Assembly (NCBI GenBank): GCA_039583705.1 | Contig: JAVKSM010000071.1 | Span: 1-16,940 of the forward strand | Direction: 5' to 3' | Length of the DNA stretch: 16,940 nucleotides | From: JAVKSM01 sp039583705 | GTDB lineage: Bacteria; Actinomycetota; Actinomycetes; Mycobacteriales; Pseudonocardiaceae | In this document: positions 5,642 through 14,109 of the stretch, in pieces | How positions within the stretch are numbered: the stretch's first letter is position 1 | How the letters are laid out: the number at the start of each line of letters is the position of its first letter | The notes under the pieces: model-generated | The model's input: the letters and a program-made list of their open reading frames with translations, nothing else | Database searches by the model: none | Told to the model about the DNA's origin: nothing | Program-made: the position numbers and the translations under genes

Positions 5642-8600
5642 CTAATCGCGCAGCTCGTCCATGGCCCGGTAGATCCGCTTGTCGGAGACCGGGTAGGCGG
5701 TGCCGAGGGTCTGGGCGAAGTAGCTGACCCGCAGCTCCTCGATCATCCACCGGATCCGGGTCAGCTCCGGGCCGGGCGGCTCGCCGGGCGGCTGCGCGTC
5801 GAGCAGCTCCCGGTAGGCCGCGCTGACGGCCTCGACCCGGGTCATCTGGTCCCGGTCGCGGTCCGGACGAGACGGCAGCTTCTCCAGCCGGCGGTCGACG
5901 GCGCGCAGGTAGCGCGTGAGGTCGGGCAGCCGATCGGCTCCGGTGGCGGTGAGGAAGCCGGGGTAGACCAGCGCGGCGAGCTGGGCGCGGATGTCGGCGA
6001 GCGCCGGCGCGAGCGACCGGCCGGCGCTCGCCGCGAGGCGGGCCTGGGCATCATGCCAGGCCGCGAGCACGCGCGCCGCGTCCGCCAACACGTCGAGCAG
6101 GACGGCGCCCAGGTTGGCCTTCACCCGCTCCCGTAGCTCCGCGAAGCCCGCCTCGTCCCGGGCCGGGCCGCCGGCCTGGGTCATGATCCGGTCGACGGCG
6201 GCGGCCACGGCGTCGTCGAGCAGGTCGGCGAGGCTGCCGTGCGGGTTGCGGGCCAGCAGCAGCCTGGTGTGCGTGTCGAGAGAGCGGGTGGCGGAGCGGA
6301 CCGGCGAGGGCACCGCGAGCCGCAGCAGCCGCCGGGTGCCCTGCCACGTCGCACGGTCGGCTTGCGCCGCGTCGGCGAACAGCCGCACGCCGACCGTGAC
6401 ACCTTCGTCGACCAGTGCCGGGTACGCCGTGACGGCGTACCCGTCGTGCTGGCGGGTCACCGACCGGGGCAGCGTCCCGACCTCCCAGTCCCGCAGGCCG
6501 CTGCGTTCCAGGTCGGCGCCGGCCGCTGAGAGCGCCTGCGTCACCTGCGGCGCCAGCTCCCGCTTGAGCTCGTCGAGATCCTTGCCCTCGGCCAGCGGCC
6601 GGTCCGCCTCGTCCACCACCCGGAAGGTCATCCGCAGGTGCGGTGGCAGCGTGTCCAGCCGCCAGGCGCTGCGGGGGACGTCGACGCCGGCCCGCGTGTG
6701 CAGCTCCCGCGCCAGGGCGTCGAGCAGCGGCGCTTCGGTGTCGATCGGGTCGATGCCCGCCATCACCGCGCGGGCGGTGTCCGCCACCGGCGCGAGGGCG
6801 CGGCGCAGCGGCTTGGGTAGCGAGCGCAGCAGCGCGGTCACCAGATCCTCGCGCAGCCCGGGCACCTGCCAGGACAGGTCCGCACCCCGCACCTGGTGCA
6901 GCGCCGCCAGCGGCACGCTGGCGGTCACCCCGTCGGCCGCGCTGCCCGGCTCGAAGTGGTAGGACAGCGGCAGCGTCAGCCCGCCGCTCTGCGCGCCGTC
7001 GGGGTAGTCACGCCCGTCGACCTGCGAAGCAGCCGCCGTCACCAGCAGGGCGGGTGAGAAGGTGAGCAGGTCGGGTTGGCCGCGTCGGGCGTCGCGCCAC
7101 CAGGCGTCGAAGTGGCGGGCGGAGGTCACGTCGGCAGGGATCCTGCTGTCGTAGAACTCCACCAGCGTCTCGTCGTCCACGACGATGTCGCGGCGCCGGG
7201 CCCGGTGTTCCAGCTCCGCAGCGTCGGCGAGCAGCTCCCGGTTGCGGTGGAAGAACTCGTGGTGGGTGTCCCAGTCGCCCTCGACCAGGGCGTGGCGGAT
7301 GAACAGCTCGCGGCAGAGCCCGGGATCCACGTGGCTGTAGGTAACCGTGCGACCGGCCACCACCGGCACGCCGTAGAGGCTGACCTTCTCGAACGCCATG
7401 ACGGCGCCCTGCCCGCGCTCCCAGTGCGGCTCGCGGTAGCTGCGGGTGACCAGGTGCCCCGCCAGCTCCTCCACCCAAGCCGGTTCGACGCGGGCGAGGG
7501 TGCGGCCCCACAGCCGGGAGGTCTCCACCAGCTCGGCGGCCATCACCCACCGCGGCGGCCTGGCGGACAGCGCCGAGCCGGGGAAGGCCGCGAACCGGAC
7601 GCCGCGGGCCCCGAGGTAGTCGCGGCGCTCGGCGTCGAGGCGCCCGACGTGGGAGAGCAACCCGGCCAGCAGGCTGCGGTGGATCAGGTCCGGCTCGGCG
7701 CGGCCGGGGCTGACCCGGATGCCGACGCCGCGCGCCGCCGCCCGGAGCTGGCCGTAGAGGTCCTGCCACTCCCGCACCCGCAGGTAGTTCAGGTACTCCG
7801 CCCGGCACAGCTTGCGGAACCGGCTGGAGGACGACGTCTTCTGCTGCTGGGCGAGGTAGCGCCAGAGGCTGAGCCATGCCAGGAAGTCCGAGCCCGACTG
7901 GCGTCCCGGGGCCCGGGCGAAGCGGGCGTGCGCCGCGTCCGCAGCCTCGCGGTGCTCGACCGGCCGCTCCCGCGGATCCTGGATGGACAGTGCCGCCGCG
8001 ATGACGAGGACCTCGTCGACGCAGCCGTTGTCTCCCGCCGCGAGCACCATGCGGCCCAGCCGCGGGTCGACGGGAAGCTGGACGAGCCTGCGCCCCAACG
8101 GCGTCAGCCGCTTGCGGGTGTCGGTCTCGGACGGGTCGAAGGCGCCCAGTTCGTGCAGCAGCACGACACCGTCGGCGACGGCACGGCGATCCGGCGGGTC
8201 GAGGAAGGGGAAGTCGGCGACCTCACCCAGCCCGAGCGCGGCCATCTGGAGGATGACCGCGGCCAGGTTGGTGCGCAGGATCTCCGGGTCGGTGAACTCG
8301 GGGCGGCCGGCGAGCTCCGCCTCCGAGTACAACCGGATGCAGACGCCGTCGCTGGTGCGCCCGCAGCGGCCGGCACGCTGGTTGGCCGACGCCCGCGAGA
8401 CGGCCTCGATCGGGAGCCGCTGCACCTTCAGCCGCCGGCTGTAGCGGGAGATCCGGGCGGTGCCTGGGTCGACGACGTAGCGGACGCCTGGCACCGTCAG
8501 CGAGGTTTCGGCGATGTTGGTGGCCAGCACGATCCTGCGCCCGGTGTGCGGCGTGAAGACCCGGTGCTGCTCGGCCGCGGAGAGTCGGGCGTAGAGCGGC

Positions 8601-9547
8601 AGCACCTCGGTGTCGCGCAGCTTCATGGCAGCCACCGCGTCGGCGGTGTCGGAGATCTCACGTTCGCCGGACAGGAAGACGAGCACGTCACCGGGTCCCT
8701 CGGCGGTCAGCTCGGCCACCGCGTCACAGATCGCCTGGGTCTGGTCGCGGTCGTCGTCGGGTTCCTCGCCGTAGGGTCGGTAGCGGACCTCGACGGGGTA
8801 GGTGCGGCCGGAGACCTCGATCACCGGCGCGCCGCCGAAGTGGTCGGCGAAGCGCCGCGGGTCGATGGTGGCCGAGGTGATGACGAGCTTGAGGTCGGGC
8901 CGGCGGGGCAGCAGGTCCTTCAGGTAGCCGAGGAGAAAGTCGATCGTGAGGCTGCGCTCGTGGGCCTCGTCGAGGATGAGCGTGTCGTACTGGCGCAGCT
9001 CGGGGTCGGAGGCGAGCTCGGCGAGCAGGATGCCGTCGGTCATGAGCTTGACGAGGGTGTCCTCGCCGACCTCGTCAGTGAAGCGGACCTTCCAGCCGAC
9101 CGCGCCGCCGACCGGGGTGTCCAGCTCCGATGCGACGCGCTCGGCGACGGTGCGCGCGGCGATGCGTCGCGGCTGGGTGTGCCCGACCAGGCCACGCACG
9201 CCGTGGCCGAGCCCCAGGCAGATCTTGGGGAGCTGGGTGGTCTTCCCGGAGCCGGTCTCGCCGGCGAGGACGACCACCTGGTGGTCCCGGATCGCCGCCG
9301 CGATCTCCTCCCGGCGCCGGCTGACCGGCAGCTCCGGCGGGTAGCGCAGTGCGGGCACGGCCGCCCGTCGCCGCGCCACCCGTTGCCGAGCCGTCTGCGC
9401 GTCGGCGGCGATCTGGTCGGTCGCCGCCTGCCGGCGTCGGGGGTCGCGGATCCCGCGGGTGCGCTCCAGCCGCCGCGCCAGCCGGTGCTCGTCGCGCAGC
9501 ATGAGCTCGGGGAGGAGCTCGGCAAGGTCGGCCAAGGCGGGACTCAC
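5642..9547 (-). CDS. hrpA: ATP-dependent RNA helicase HrpA (DEAH box)
   Basis: 1301 aa, full length for bacterial HrpA (E. coli is about 1300). Helicase motifs in order: Walker A GETGSGKT (96-103), Ia TQPRR (124-128), DEAH (193-196), SAT (225-227), GRTYPVE, TNIAETSLTVPG, and motif VI QRAGRCGR. The helicase-associated domain and the long HrpA-specific C-terminal (DUF3418-type) region follow. The N-terminal block, with MLRDEHRLARRLE and LRYPPELPVSRRREEI, aligns in kind with E. coli HrpA. Known role of the family: ATP-driven RNA or RNP remodelling, linked to mRNA processing and to stalled-ribosome problems in E. coli. The GTG at 9547-9545 has only GAGA about 9 nt upstream and overlaps a three-codon reading frame. 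It diverges from the aldo/keto reductase with an 81-bp gap and its stop lies 28 bp from DedA. Confidence 0.97.
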   Translation of the reverse strand: MSPALADLAELLPELMLRDEHRLARRLERTRGIRDPRRRQAATDQIAADAQTARQRVARRRAAVPALRYPPELPVSRRREEIAAAIRDHQVVVLAGETGSGKTTQLPKICLGLGHGVRGLVGHTQPRRIAARTVAERVASELDTPVGGAVGWKVRFTDEVGEDTLVKLMTDGILLAELASDPELRQYDTLILDEAHERSLTIDFLLGYLKDLLPRRPDLKLVITSATIDPRRFADHFGGAPVIEVSGRTYPVEVRYRPYGEEPDDDRDQTQAICDAVAELTAEGPGDVLVFLSGEREISDTADAVAAMKLRDTEVLPLYARLSAAEQHRVFTPHTGRRIVLATNIAETSLTVPGVRYVVDPGTARISRYSRRLKVQRLPIEAVSRASANQRAGRCGRTSDGVCIRLYSEAELAGRPEFTDPEILRTNLAAVILQMAALGLGEVADFPFLDPPDRRAVADGVVLLHELGAFDPSETDTRKRLTPLGRRLVQLPVDPRLGRMVLAAGDNGCVDEVLVIAAALSIQDPRERPVEHREAADAAHARFARAPGRQSGSDFLAWLSLWRYLAQQQKTSSSSRFRKLCRAEYLNYLRVREWQDLYGQLRAAARGVGIRVSPGRAEPDLIHRSLLAGLLSHVGRLDAERRDYLGARGVRFAAFPGSALSARPPRWVMAAELVETSRLWGRTLARVEPAWVEELAGHLVTRSYREPHWERGQGAVMAFEKVSLYGVPVVAGRTVTYSHVDPGLCRELFIRHALVEGDWDTHHEFFHRNRELLADAAELEHRARRRDIVVDDETLVEFYDSRIPADVTSARHFDAWWRDARRGQPDLLTFSPALLVTAAASQVDGRDYPDGAQSGGLTLPLSYHFEPGSAADGVTASVPLAALHQVRGADLSWQVPGLREDLVTALLRSLPKPLRRALAPVADTARAVMAGIDPIDTEAPLLDALARELHTRAGVDVPRSAWRLDTLPPHLRMTFRVVDEADRPLAEGKDLDELKRELAPQVTQALSAAGADLERSGLRDWEVGTLPRSVTRQHDGYAVTAYPALVDEGVTVGVRLFADAAQADRATWQGTRRLLRLAVPSPVRSATRSLDTHTRLLLARNPHGSLADLLDDAVAAAVDRIMTQAGGPARDEAGFAELRERVKANLGAVLLDVLADAARVLAAWHDAQARLAASAGRSLAPALADIRAQLAALVYPGFLTATGADRLPDLTRYLRAVDRRLEKLPSRPDRDRDQMTRVEAVSAAYRELLDAQPPGEPPGPELTRIRWMIEELRVSYFAQTLGTAYPVSDKRIYRAMDELRD

Positions 9548-9555
9548 AGGTACAT
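9544..9555 (-). other. Three-codon upstream ORF overlapping the hrpA start
   Basis: On the minus strand ATG TAC CTG TGA (Met-Tyr-Leu-stop) occupies 9555-9544. The stop at 9546-9544 overlaps the hrpA GTG at 9547-9545 (GTGA arrangement). It could feed terminating ribosomes to the helicase start or be coincidental; no strong ribosome binding site is visible for either. Confidence 0.3.
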
Positions 9556-9628
9556 CTCAGCGTCGCCCGCCGGCCTGGCATTCCCACTCGCCCTCGCGGA
9601 CCCGCCCCTCGGACGGTTGACTGGGCAG

Positions 9629-10603
9629 GTGCGCTACCTCGAGATCGACACCGCCAAACCGTACTCGAAGATCGGCCTGGGAACCTGGCAGTTCGGGTCC
9701 AGGGAGTGGGGCTACGGCCGGGACTACGCCGAGGGCGAGTCGCGACAGTTGGTTGCCCGGGCGTTGGAGCTGGGCGTCACGGTGTTCGACACCGCCGAGC
9801 TCTACGGGTTCGGCCGCAGTGAGCGGATCCTGGGCGCCGCCCTGGATGCGGCGGACGTCGACCCTTCCCGCATCGTCGTCGCCACGAAGATCTTCCCGGT
9901 GTTCCCCGTCGCGCCGGTGGTGGTGCAGCGCGGGGTGGCCAGCGCGGCCCGGCTGGGTCGACGCATCGACCTCTACCAGGTGCACCAGGCCAACCCGGTG
10001 ATCCGGGACGGCACCACGATGCGGGGCATGCGGGCGCTGCGGGCGGCCGGCGTCGTCGACGACGTCGGGGTGAGCAACTACCCGCTGCAGCGCTGGCGCG
10101 AGGCCGAGACGGTGCTGGGCTCGCGGGTGCTCACCAACCAGGTGCGGTACAGCCTCGTCGCACGCGGTCCCGAGCGGGACGTGCTGCCCTTCGCCGCCGC
10201 GCACGGTCGGTTGGTACTCGCCTGGAGCCCGCTGGCGCAGGGCTTGCTCTCCGGGCGCTACGACCCCACCCATCGGCCCGCGAACCGGGTCCGCGCGCTC
10301 AACCCGCTGTTCCTGCCCGAGAACCTCCACCGCGCCGCCCCGCTCATCGCCACGCTGCGGCGGGTCGCCGACGCGCACGACGCCACGCCGGCGCAGGTCG
10401 CGCTGGCCTGGACGATCCGGCACCCGGCCGTGGTGGCGATCCCCGGCGCGTCGAGCGTGGCCCAACTGGAGGCCAACGTGGCCGCCGCCGAGATCGCGCT
10501 CACCGACGCCGAGGCGGCGGAGCTGTCCGCGACGTCCGCCGCGTTCACGCCGGTCACCGGGCTCGCCGCGGTGCCGGGCCTGCTGCGCCGGGGGCTGCGG
10601 TGA
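9629..10603 (+). CDS. Aldo/keto reductase
   Basis: 324-aa NADPH-dependent oxidoreductase of the AKR superfamily (TIM barrel). The catalytic tetrad is complete: D54 and Y59 (FDTAELYG), K87 (VATKIFP), H119 (YQVHQAN). Cofactor-binding elements are also visible: SNYP near 153, NQVRYSL, AWSPLAQGLLSGRY, and IPGASSVAQLEANVAA near the C-terminus. Substrate cannot be assigned. The GTG at 9629 places the GLGTWQFG motif at 16-23, the usual distance; the ORF is open further upstream but that sequence is not family-like, and the Shine-Dalgarno is weak (TGGGCAG). A TTGACT at 9617-9622 is too near the start to serve as a -35 for this start. It converges with the small membrane protein gene with a 15-bp gap. 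Confidence 0.92.
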   Translation: MRYLEIDTAKPYSKIGLGTWQFGSREWGYGRDYAEGESRQLVARALELGVTVFDTAELYGFGRSERILGAALDAADVDPSRIVVATKIFPVFPVAPVVVQRGVASAARLGRRIDLYQVHQANPVIRDGTTMRGMRALRAAGVVDDVGVSNYPLQRWREAETVLGSRVLTNQVRYSLVARGPERDVLPFAAAHGRLVLAWSPLAQGLLSGRYDPTHRPANRVRALNPLFLPENLHRAAPLIATLRRVADAHDATPAQVALAWTIRHPAVVAIPGASSVAQLEANVAAAEIALTDAEAAELSATSAAFTPVTGLAAVPGLLRRGLR

Positions 10604-10618
10604 CAGTTGTTCCGGTGA

Positions 10619-10777
10619 CTAGACCAGCAGGTACAGCACGAACGCGAGCGCGGCGAGCACGAGCAGCACCCACGCGACGACACCCGCTGCCGCGAGCGCG
10701 CCGGAGCGGCCGCCCGCCCGTCGCCGGTCCCGCCGGGCCCGCTGCCGCCACTCGATGAAGCCGGTCTCCTCGCTCAT
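10619..10777 (-). CDS. Small single-span membrane protein, 52 aa
   Basis: An open reading frame starting MSEETGFIEWRQRARRDRR. The N-terminal half (1-25) is hydrophilic and rich in arginine. Residues 27-52 are a hydrophobic segment (AAAGVVAWVLLVLAALAF core) running to the C-terminus. By the positive-inside rule the arginine-rich part should face the cytoplasm with the span as a tail anchor. The ATG at 10775-10777 is preceded by GGAGG (10786-10782) at 4-nt spacing, and third codon positions are GC-rich, both supporting a real gene. I do not recognise the family. A TAGGCT (10830-10825) about 48 nt upstream may be its -10 box. It lies between convergent AKR and co-directional beta-lactamase-like genes. 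Confidence 0.75.
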   Translation of the reverse strand: MSEETGFIEWRQRARRDRRRAGGRSGALAAAGVVAWVLLVLAALAFVLYLLV

Positions 10778-10852
10778 GGCACCTCCGCCGGGCCGCACCG
10801 TCGGGAAAGCCGCACGGTCGAGGGAGCCTAACGGCTGCGCGCCACACGGCCG

Positions 10853-11707
10853 TCAGCAGGTGCGGGCGCCGGCCAGCTCGGCGAGCACGCCGTCGGTGAA
10901 CGGTGGCCACGCCCGCCTGGCCCAGTCGCCGAAGTCACGGTCGGTGAGCGCGATGCACGCTGCCCCGGCCACCGGATCCACCCACAGGAAGGTGCCGGAC
11001 GACCCGAAATGACCGAAGGTCTCCGGCGCGCTGCGCTGCCCCGTCCAATGGGGATGCTTGTGGTCGCGGAGCTCGAAGCCCAGTCCCCAGTCGTTGGGCT
11101 GCTGCCGGCCGAACCCGGGCAGCACACCGTCCAGCCCGGGGAAGGCCACGGCGGTCGCCAGGGCCAGGGTCGGCGGGGCGACGAGCGTGGGCGCCTGCAG
11201 CTCGGCGGCGAAGCGAGCCAGATCAGCACAGGTGGAGACGGCGCCAGCGCCGGGTGAGCCCGCCAGCACGGTGGCAGCCATCCGCAGCGGCCGGGTCACC
11301 GCGTCGGCCAGGTAGTCGGTGAACGTGATCCCGCTGGCGGCGTGCAGCGTGTCCGCCAGGACCGCGAAGCCGGCGTTCGAGTAGATCCGGCGGGTGCCCG
11401 GCGCCGCCTGGCGCCCTTCGGAACCGAAGGCCAGCCCGGAGGCGTGCGCAAGCAGGTGGCGCACCGTCGAACCGGGCGGTCCGGCAGGCGTCTCCCACTC
11501 CAGTGCCCCTTCCTCGACCGCGACGAACACGGCGTAGGCCGAGAGCAGCTTGGTCACCGACGCGAGCGGAAAGCGCCGGTCCTGCGGTCCGCAGGTCCCG
11601 AGCACGCTGCCGTCGCGACCCACGACGGCGACCGCGGCGGTCCCCACCGGCCAGTTGGCCACGCCGCGCAGGCTGTCCACGCCGCCAGTCTCTAGGGTTC
11701 TCGACAT
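10853..11707 (-). CDS. Serine hydrolase of the beta-lactamase (class C/PBP-like) family
   Basis: 284-aa protein with the serine beta-lactamase/DD-peptidase fold: S50 and K53 in SVTK (SxxK nucleophile motif), Y109-N111 in YSN (YxN), and HFGSSG at 233-238 (HxG-type third motif). HLLAHASGL (84-92) is a further family hallmark. The FxHTG/HFGxxG style is typical of esterase or peptidase members of COG1680 rather than true resistance enzymes, so substrate is unknown. There is no signal peptide, so it should be cytoplasmic. The ATG at 11705-11707 overlaps the divergent DUF72 start; an in-frame GTG at 11678-11680 (VDSLRGVANW) would also keep the whole domain and is a real alternative. The small membrane protein gene follows 75 bp downstream. 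Confidence 0.9.
   Translation of the reverse strand: MSRTLETGGVDSLRGVANWPVGTAAVAVVGRDGSVLGTCGPQDRRFPLASVTKLLSAYAVFVAVEEGALEWETPAGPPGSTVRHLLAHASGLAFGSEGRQAAPGTRRIYSNAGFAVLADTLHAASGITFTDYLADAVTRPLRMAATVLAGSPGAGAVSTCADLARFAAELQAPTLVAPPTLALATAVAFPGLDGVLPGFGRQQPNDWGLGFELRDHKHPHWTGQRSAPETFGHFGSSGTFLWVDPVAGAACIALTDRDFGDWARRAWPPFTDGVLAELAGARTC
11693..11698 (+). promoter_or_regulatory. -10 box for the DUF72 gene
   Basis: TAGGGT ends 7 nt before the ATG at 11706, placing the transcript start at or next to the start codon (leaderless pattern). The same bases include AGGG at 8-nt spacing that could instead act as a ribosome binding site. No clear -35 is visible. Confidence 0.4.
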
Positions 11708-12587
11708 GATCCGCGTCGGTACCTCGGGGTGGACCTACCCGCCGTGGCGCGGCACGTTCTACCCGCCGGGGCTGCCGCGCCGCGAGGAGTTGGCGCATCT
11801 GTCCCGGCTGATGACGAGCGTCGAGATCAACGCCTCGTTCTACGCGCTGCAACGCCCGCGGAGCTACCAGGCATGGGCGGCCGTGACCCCGCCGGACTTC
11901 GTGTTCGCGGTCAAGGGCGGCCGTTTCATCACTCACATGCGAAAGCTGCGACAGGTCGAGGCGCCGCTGGCCAACTTCCTCGCCTCCGGCGTGCTCGCCC
12001 TCGGGCCCAAGCTCGGACCGCTGCTGTGGCAACTGCCGCCGACGCTGGGCTTCGACACCGGCCGGCTCGGGGACTTCCTCGACCTGCTGCCGCGCACGTC
12101 GTCGGCCGCCGCGGAGCTGGCGCGGCACCACGACGCGAAGGTGTCCGGTGAGGCCATCGTCACCGCCACCGACGCCGACCGCCCGCTGCGGCACGCCCTG
12201 GAGGTCCGCCACCGCAGCTACCGGAACCCGGCGTTCGTCGAGCTGCTGCGACAGCACGCCGTCGCCCTGGTCGTCGCCGACGCCGCCGGGACCTGGCCGG
12301 ACCTCGAGGATCTCACCGCCGACTTCGTCTACGTCCGGCTGCACGGCTCGGAGCAGCTCTACACCAGCGGGTACACCGACGACGCTCTTGACAGGTGGGG
12401 GGCCAAGGTGCGGGCCTGGTCGGCTGGAGCCAGCCCGGGTGGCGACCGGTGCGTCGCGCCGCCGCTGCCGGAGCGCGCCGACGGCCGCGACGTGTACGTC
12501 TACTTCGACAACGACGCCGAGGCGCGCGCGCCGGTTGACGCGATCGCGCTGGCCCGCCGGCTCGGCGCGGGGCCACGGGGGACGTAG
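11706..12587 (+). CDS. DUF72/YecE family protein
   Basis: 293-aa DUF72 (YecE-like) protein, a TIM-barrel family of unknown function. Recognisable family segments: RVGTSGWTYPPWRGTFYP at 3-20, the VEINASFY block near 40-47 with conserved Glu and Asn, FAVKGGRFITH (about 63-73), LLWQLPP, and YVRLHGSEQLYTSGY near 209-223. The C-terminal VYVYFDNDAEA (about 264-274) is the family's usual final strand region. The ATG at 11706-11708 is within one base of the divergent hydrolase start. The gene ends 70 bp before the SBP56-like gene on the same strand; that gap shows no terminator. Confidence 0.93.
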   Translation: MIRVGTSGWTYPPWRGTFYPPGLPRREELAHLSRLMTSVEINASFYALQRPRSYQAWAAVTPPDFVFAVKGGRFITHMRKLRQVEAPLANFLASGVLALGPKLGPLLWQLPPTLGFDTGRLGDFLDLLPRTSSAAAELARHHDAKVSGEAIVTATDADRPLRHALEVRHRSYRNPAFVELLRQHAVALVVADAAGTWPDLEDLTADFVYVRLHGSEQLYTSGYTDDALDRWGAKVRAWSAGASPGGDRCVAPPLPERADGRDVYVYFDNDAEARAPVDAIALARRLGAGPRGT

Positions 12588-12657
12588 CGGCGCTTGCTGC
12601 CCGCGCGCCGGGCGTGTTGGGTAGGAGAGCGTCTCAGGAGTCAGGCAAGGGAGCCGG

Positions 12658-14070
12658 ATGAGCCAGCCGAGGATCGACCCGACCTTCTACCGCAGCGCGA
12701 GCGAGGCCGCGGCCGCGCCGCCCGAGGAACTCGCCTACGTCGTCGCGTTCGACCGCGCCGCGGAGAAACCCGATGCGCTGACCGTCATCGACGCCGACCC
12801 GTCCTCGGCCGGGTACGGCCGGGTCGTCGGCTGGTCGGACCTGCCCACCCTCGGTGACGAGCTGCACCACTTCGGCTGGAACGCCTGCAGCAGCGCGCTG
12901 CTGCACGAAGGCCACGACATGACGACGCTGGCGCGGCGGTACCTGTTGCTACCGGGGCTGCGCAGCTCCAACGTCCACGTCTACGACACCCAGCCGGACC
13001 CGCGCTCACCCCGGTTGCACAAGACGATCGACGCCAAGGAGCTGGCGTCCAAGGCCGGCTACTCACGGCCGCACACCCTGCACTGCGGCCCGGAGGGCAT
13101 CTTCCTGTCCTGCCTCGGGGCCGCCGACGGCTCCGACGGGCCGGGCGGGATCGCGCTGCTCGACCACGACACCTTCGACGTGCTGGGAGCGTGGGAGACC
13201 GACCGCGGCCCGCAGTACCTGGCCTACGACGCCTGGTGGCACCTCAAGCAGAACACCTTGGTCAGCAGCGAGTGGGGCACCCCCTCGATGATCGAGGACG
13301 GGGTCGACCCGGAGCTGTTGCTGGGCAACAAGTACGGCCACGTGCTGCACTTCTGGGACCTCGCGGCGGGCCGCCACGTCCAAGCCGTCGACCTCGGCGC
13401 GGAGCACCAGATGGCGCTGGAGCTGCGGCCGTCGCACGACCCCGAGGCGACCTGGGGGTTCGTCGGGGTCGTGGTGTCCACTGCCGACCTGTCGGCCTCG
13501 GTGTGGCGCTGGCACCGCGACGGCGAGGAGTGGAAGGCCGACAAGGTGATCACGATCCCGGCCGAGCCGGCGGATGCCGCCGATCTGCCGCCGGCGCTCA
13601 AGCCGTTCGGGGCGGTGCCGCCGTTGGTCACCGACATCAACCTGGCGGTGGACGACCAGATGCTCTACGTCTCCTGTTGGGGTATCGGCGAGCTCAAACA
13701 GTTCGACGTGTCCGATCCCACGAAGCCGCGCGAGGTGGGCTCGGTGCGGCTCGGCGGGATCGTCGGGCGGGTGGCGCACCCGGCGTCGCCGTCCGAGCGG
13801 CTGGCCGGCGGCCCGCAGATGGTGGAGGTCAGCCGGGACGGACAGCGGGTGTACCTCACCAACTCGCTGTACGGGGCGTGGGATGACCAGTTCTACCCGG
13901 ACGGTGTCGGTGCCTGGATGGCGAAGGTCGACACCGATCCCGCCGCCGGTGGCGGGCTGAGCGTCGACGAGCGTTTCTTCCCGCACGGCGACGACTTCCG
14001 CGGCCTGCGCGCACACCAGGTCCGGCTGCAGGGCGGGGACGCCTCCTCCGACTCGTACTGCTACCGCTGA
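12658..14070 (+). CDS. SBP56 family (selenium-binding protein/methanethiol oxidase-like)
   Basis: 470 aa, the usual length of the SBP56 family (human SELENBP1, bacterial MtoX). Characterised members are copper-containing methanethiol oxidases producing formaldehyde, H2S and H2O2. Conserved blocks: HHFGWNACSS (70-79), SRPHTLHCGP (136-145), SCLG (151-154), SSEWGTPSMIEDG (203-215), HQMALELRPSHDP (250-262), TDINLAVDD, and the ending GGDASSDSYCYR. Putative metal ligands are H70/H71, H139, H142 and H250. No signal peptide is seen, unlike exported MtoX, so a cytoplasmic role is expected. AAGGGAG at 12647-12653 gives a 4-nt spaced ribosome binding site. No copper chaperone or SCO-like gene is adjacent. 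Enzyme activity is inferred from the family. Confidence 0.93.
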   Translation: MSQPRIDPTFYRSASEAAAAPPEELAYVVAFDRAAEKPDALTVIDADPSSAGYGRVVGWSDLPTLGDELHHFGWNACSSALLHEGHDMTTLARRYLLLPGLRSSNVHVYDTQPDPRSPRLHKTIDAKELASKAGYSRPHTLHCGPEGIFLSCLGAADGSDGPGGIALLDHDTFDVLGAWETDRGPQYLAYDAWWHLKQNTLVSSEWGTPSMIEDGVDPELLLGNKYGHVLHFWDLAAGRHVQAVDLGAEHQMALELRPSHDPEATWGFVGVVVSTADLSASVWRWHRDGEEWKADKVITIPAEPADAADLPPALKPFGAVPPLVTDINLAVDDQMLYVSCWGIGELKQFDVSDPTKPREVGSVRLGGIVGRVAHPASPSERLAGGPQMVEVSRDGQRVYLTNSLYGAWDDQFYPDGVGAWMAKVDTDPAAGGGLSVDERFFPHGDDFRGLRAHQVRLQGGDASSDSYCYR

Positions 14071-14075
14071 GCGCC

Positions 14076-14105
14076 GTGGATCTGAGCAGCGTGGATCTGA
14101 GCACC
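14076..14105. repeat. 15-bp tandem duplication after the SBP56 gene
   Basis: GTGGATCTGAGCAGC (14076-14090) is followed directly by GTGGATCTGAGCACC (14091-14105), one mismatch. It lies just past the SBP56-like stop codon and before the convergent gene's stop. No function evident. Confidence 0.9.
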
Positions 14106-14109
14106 GGGC

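Noticed and set aside
7076..9628. Plus-strand open frame upstream of and continuous with the aldo/keto reductase
   Set aside because: It is antisense to hrpA and lacks family-like sequence; the reductase begins at GTG 9629.
12658..14070. Selenocysteine in the selenium-binding-type protein
   Set aside because: The frame is open without any internal TGA; the family name comes from selenium association, not Sec insertion.
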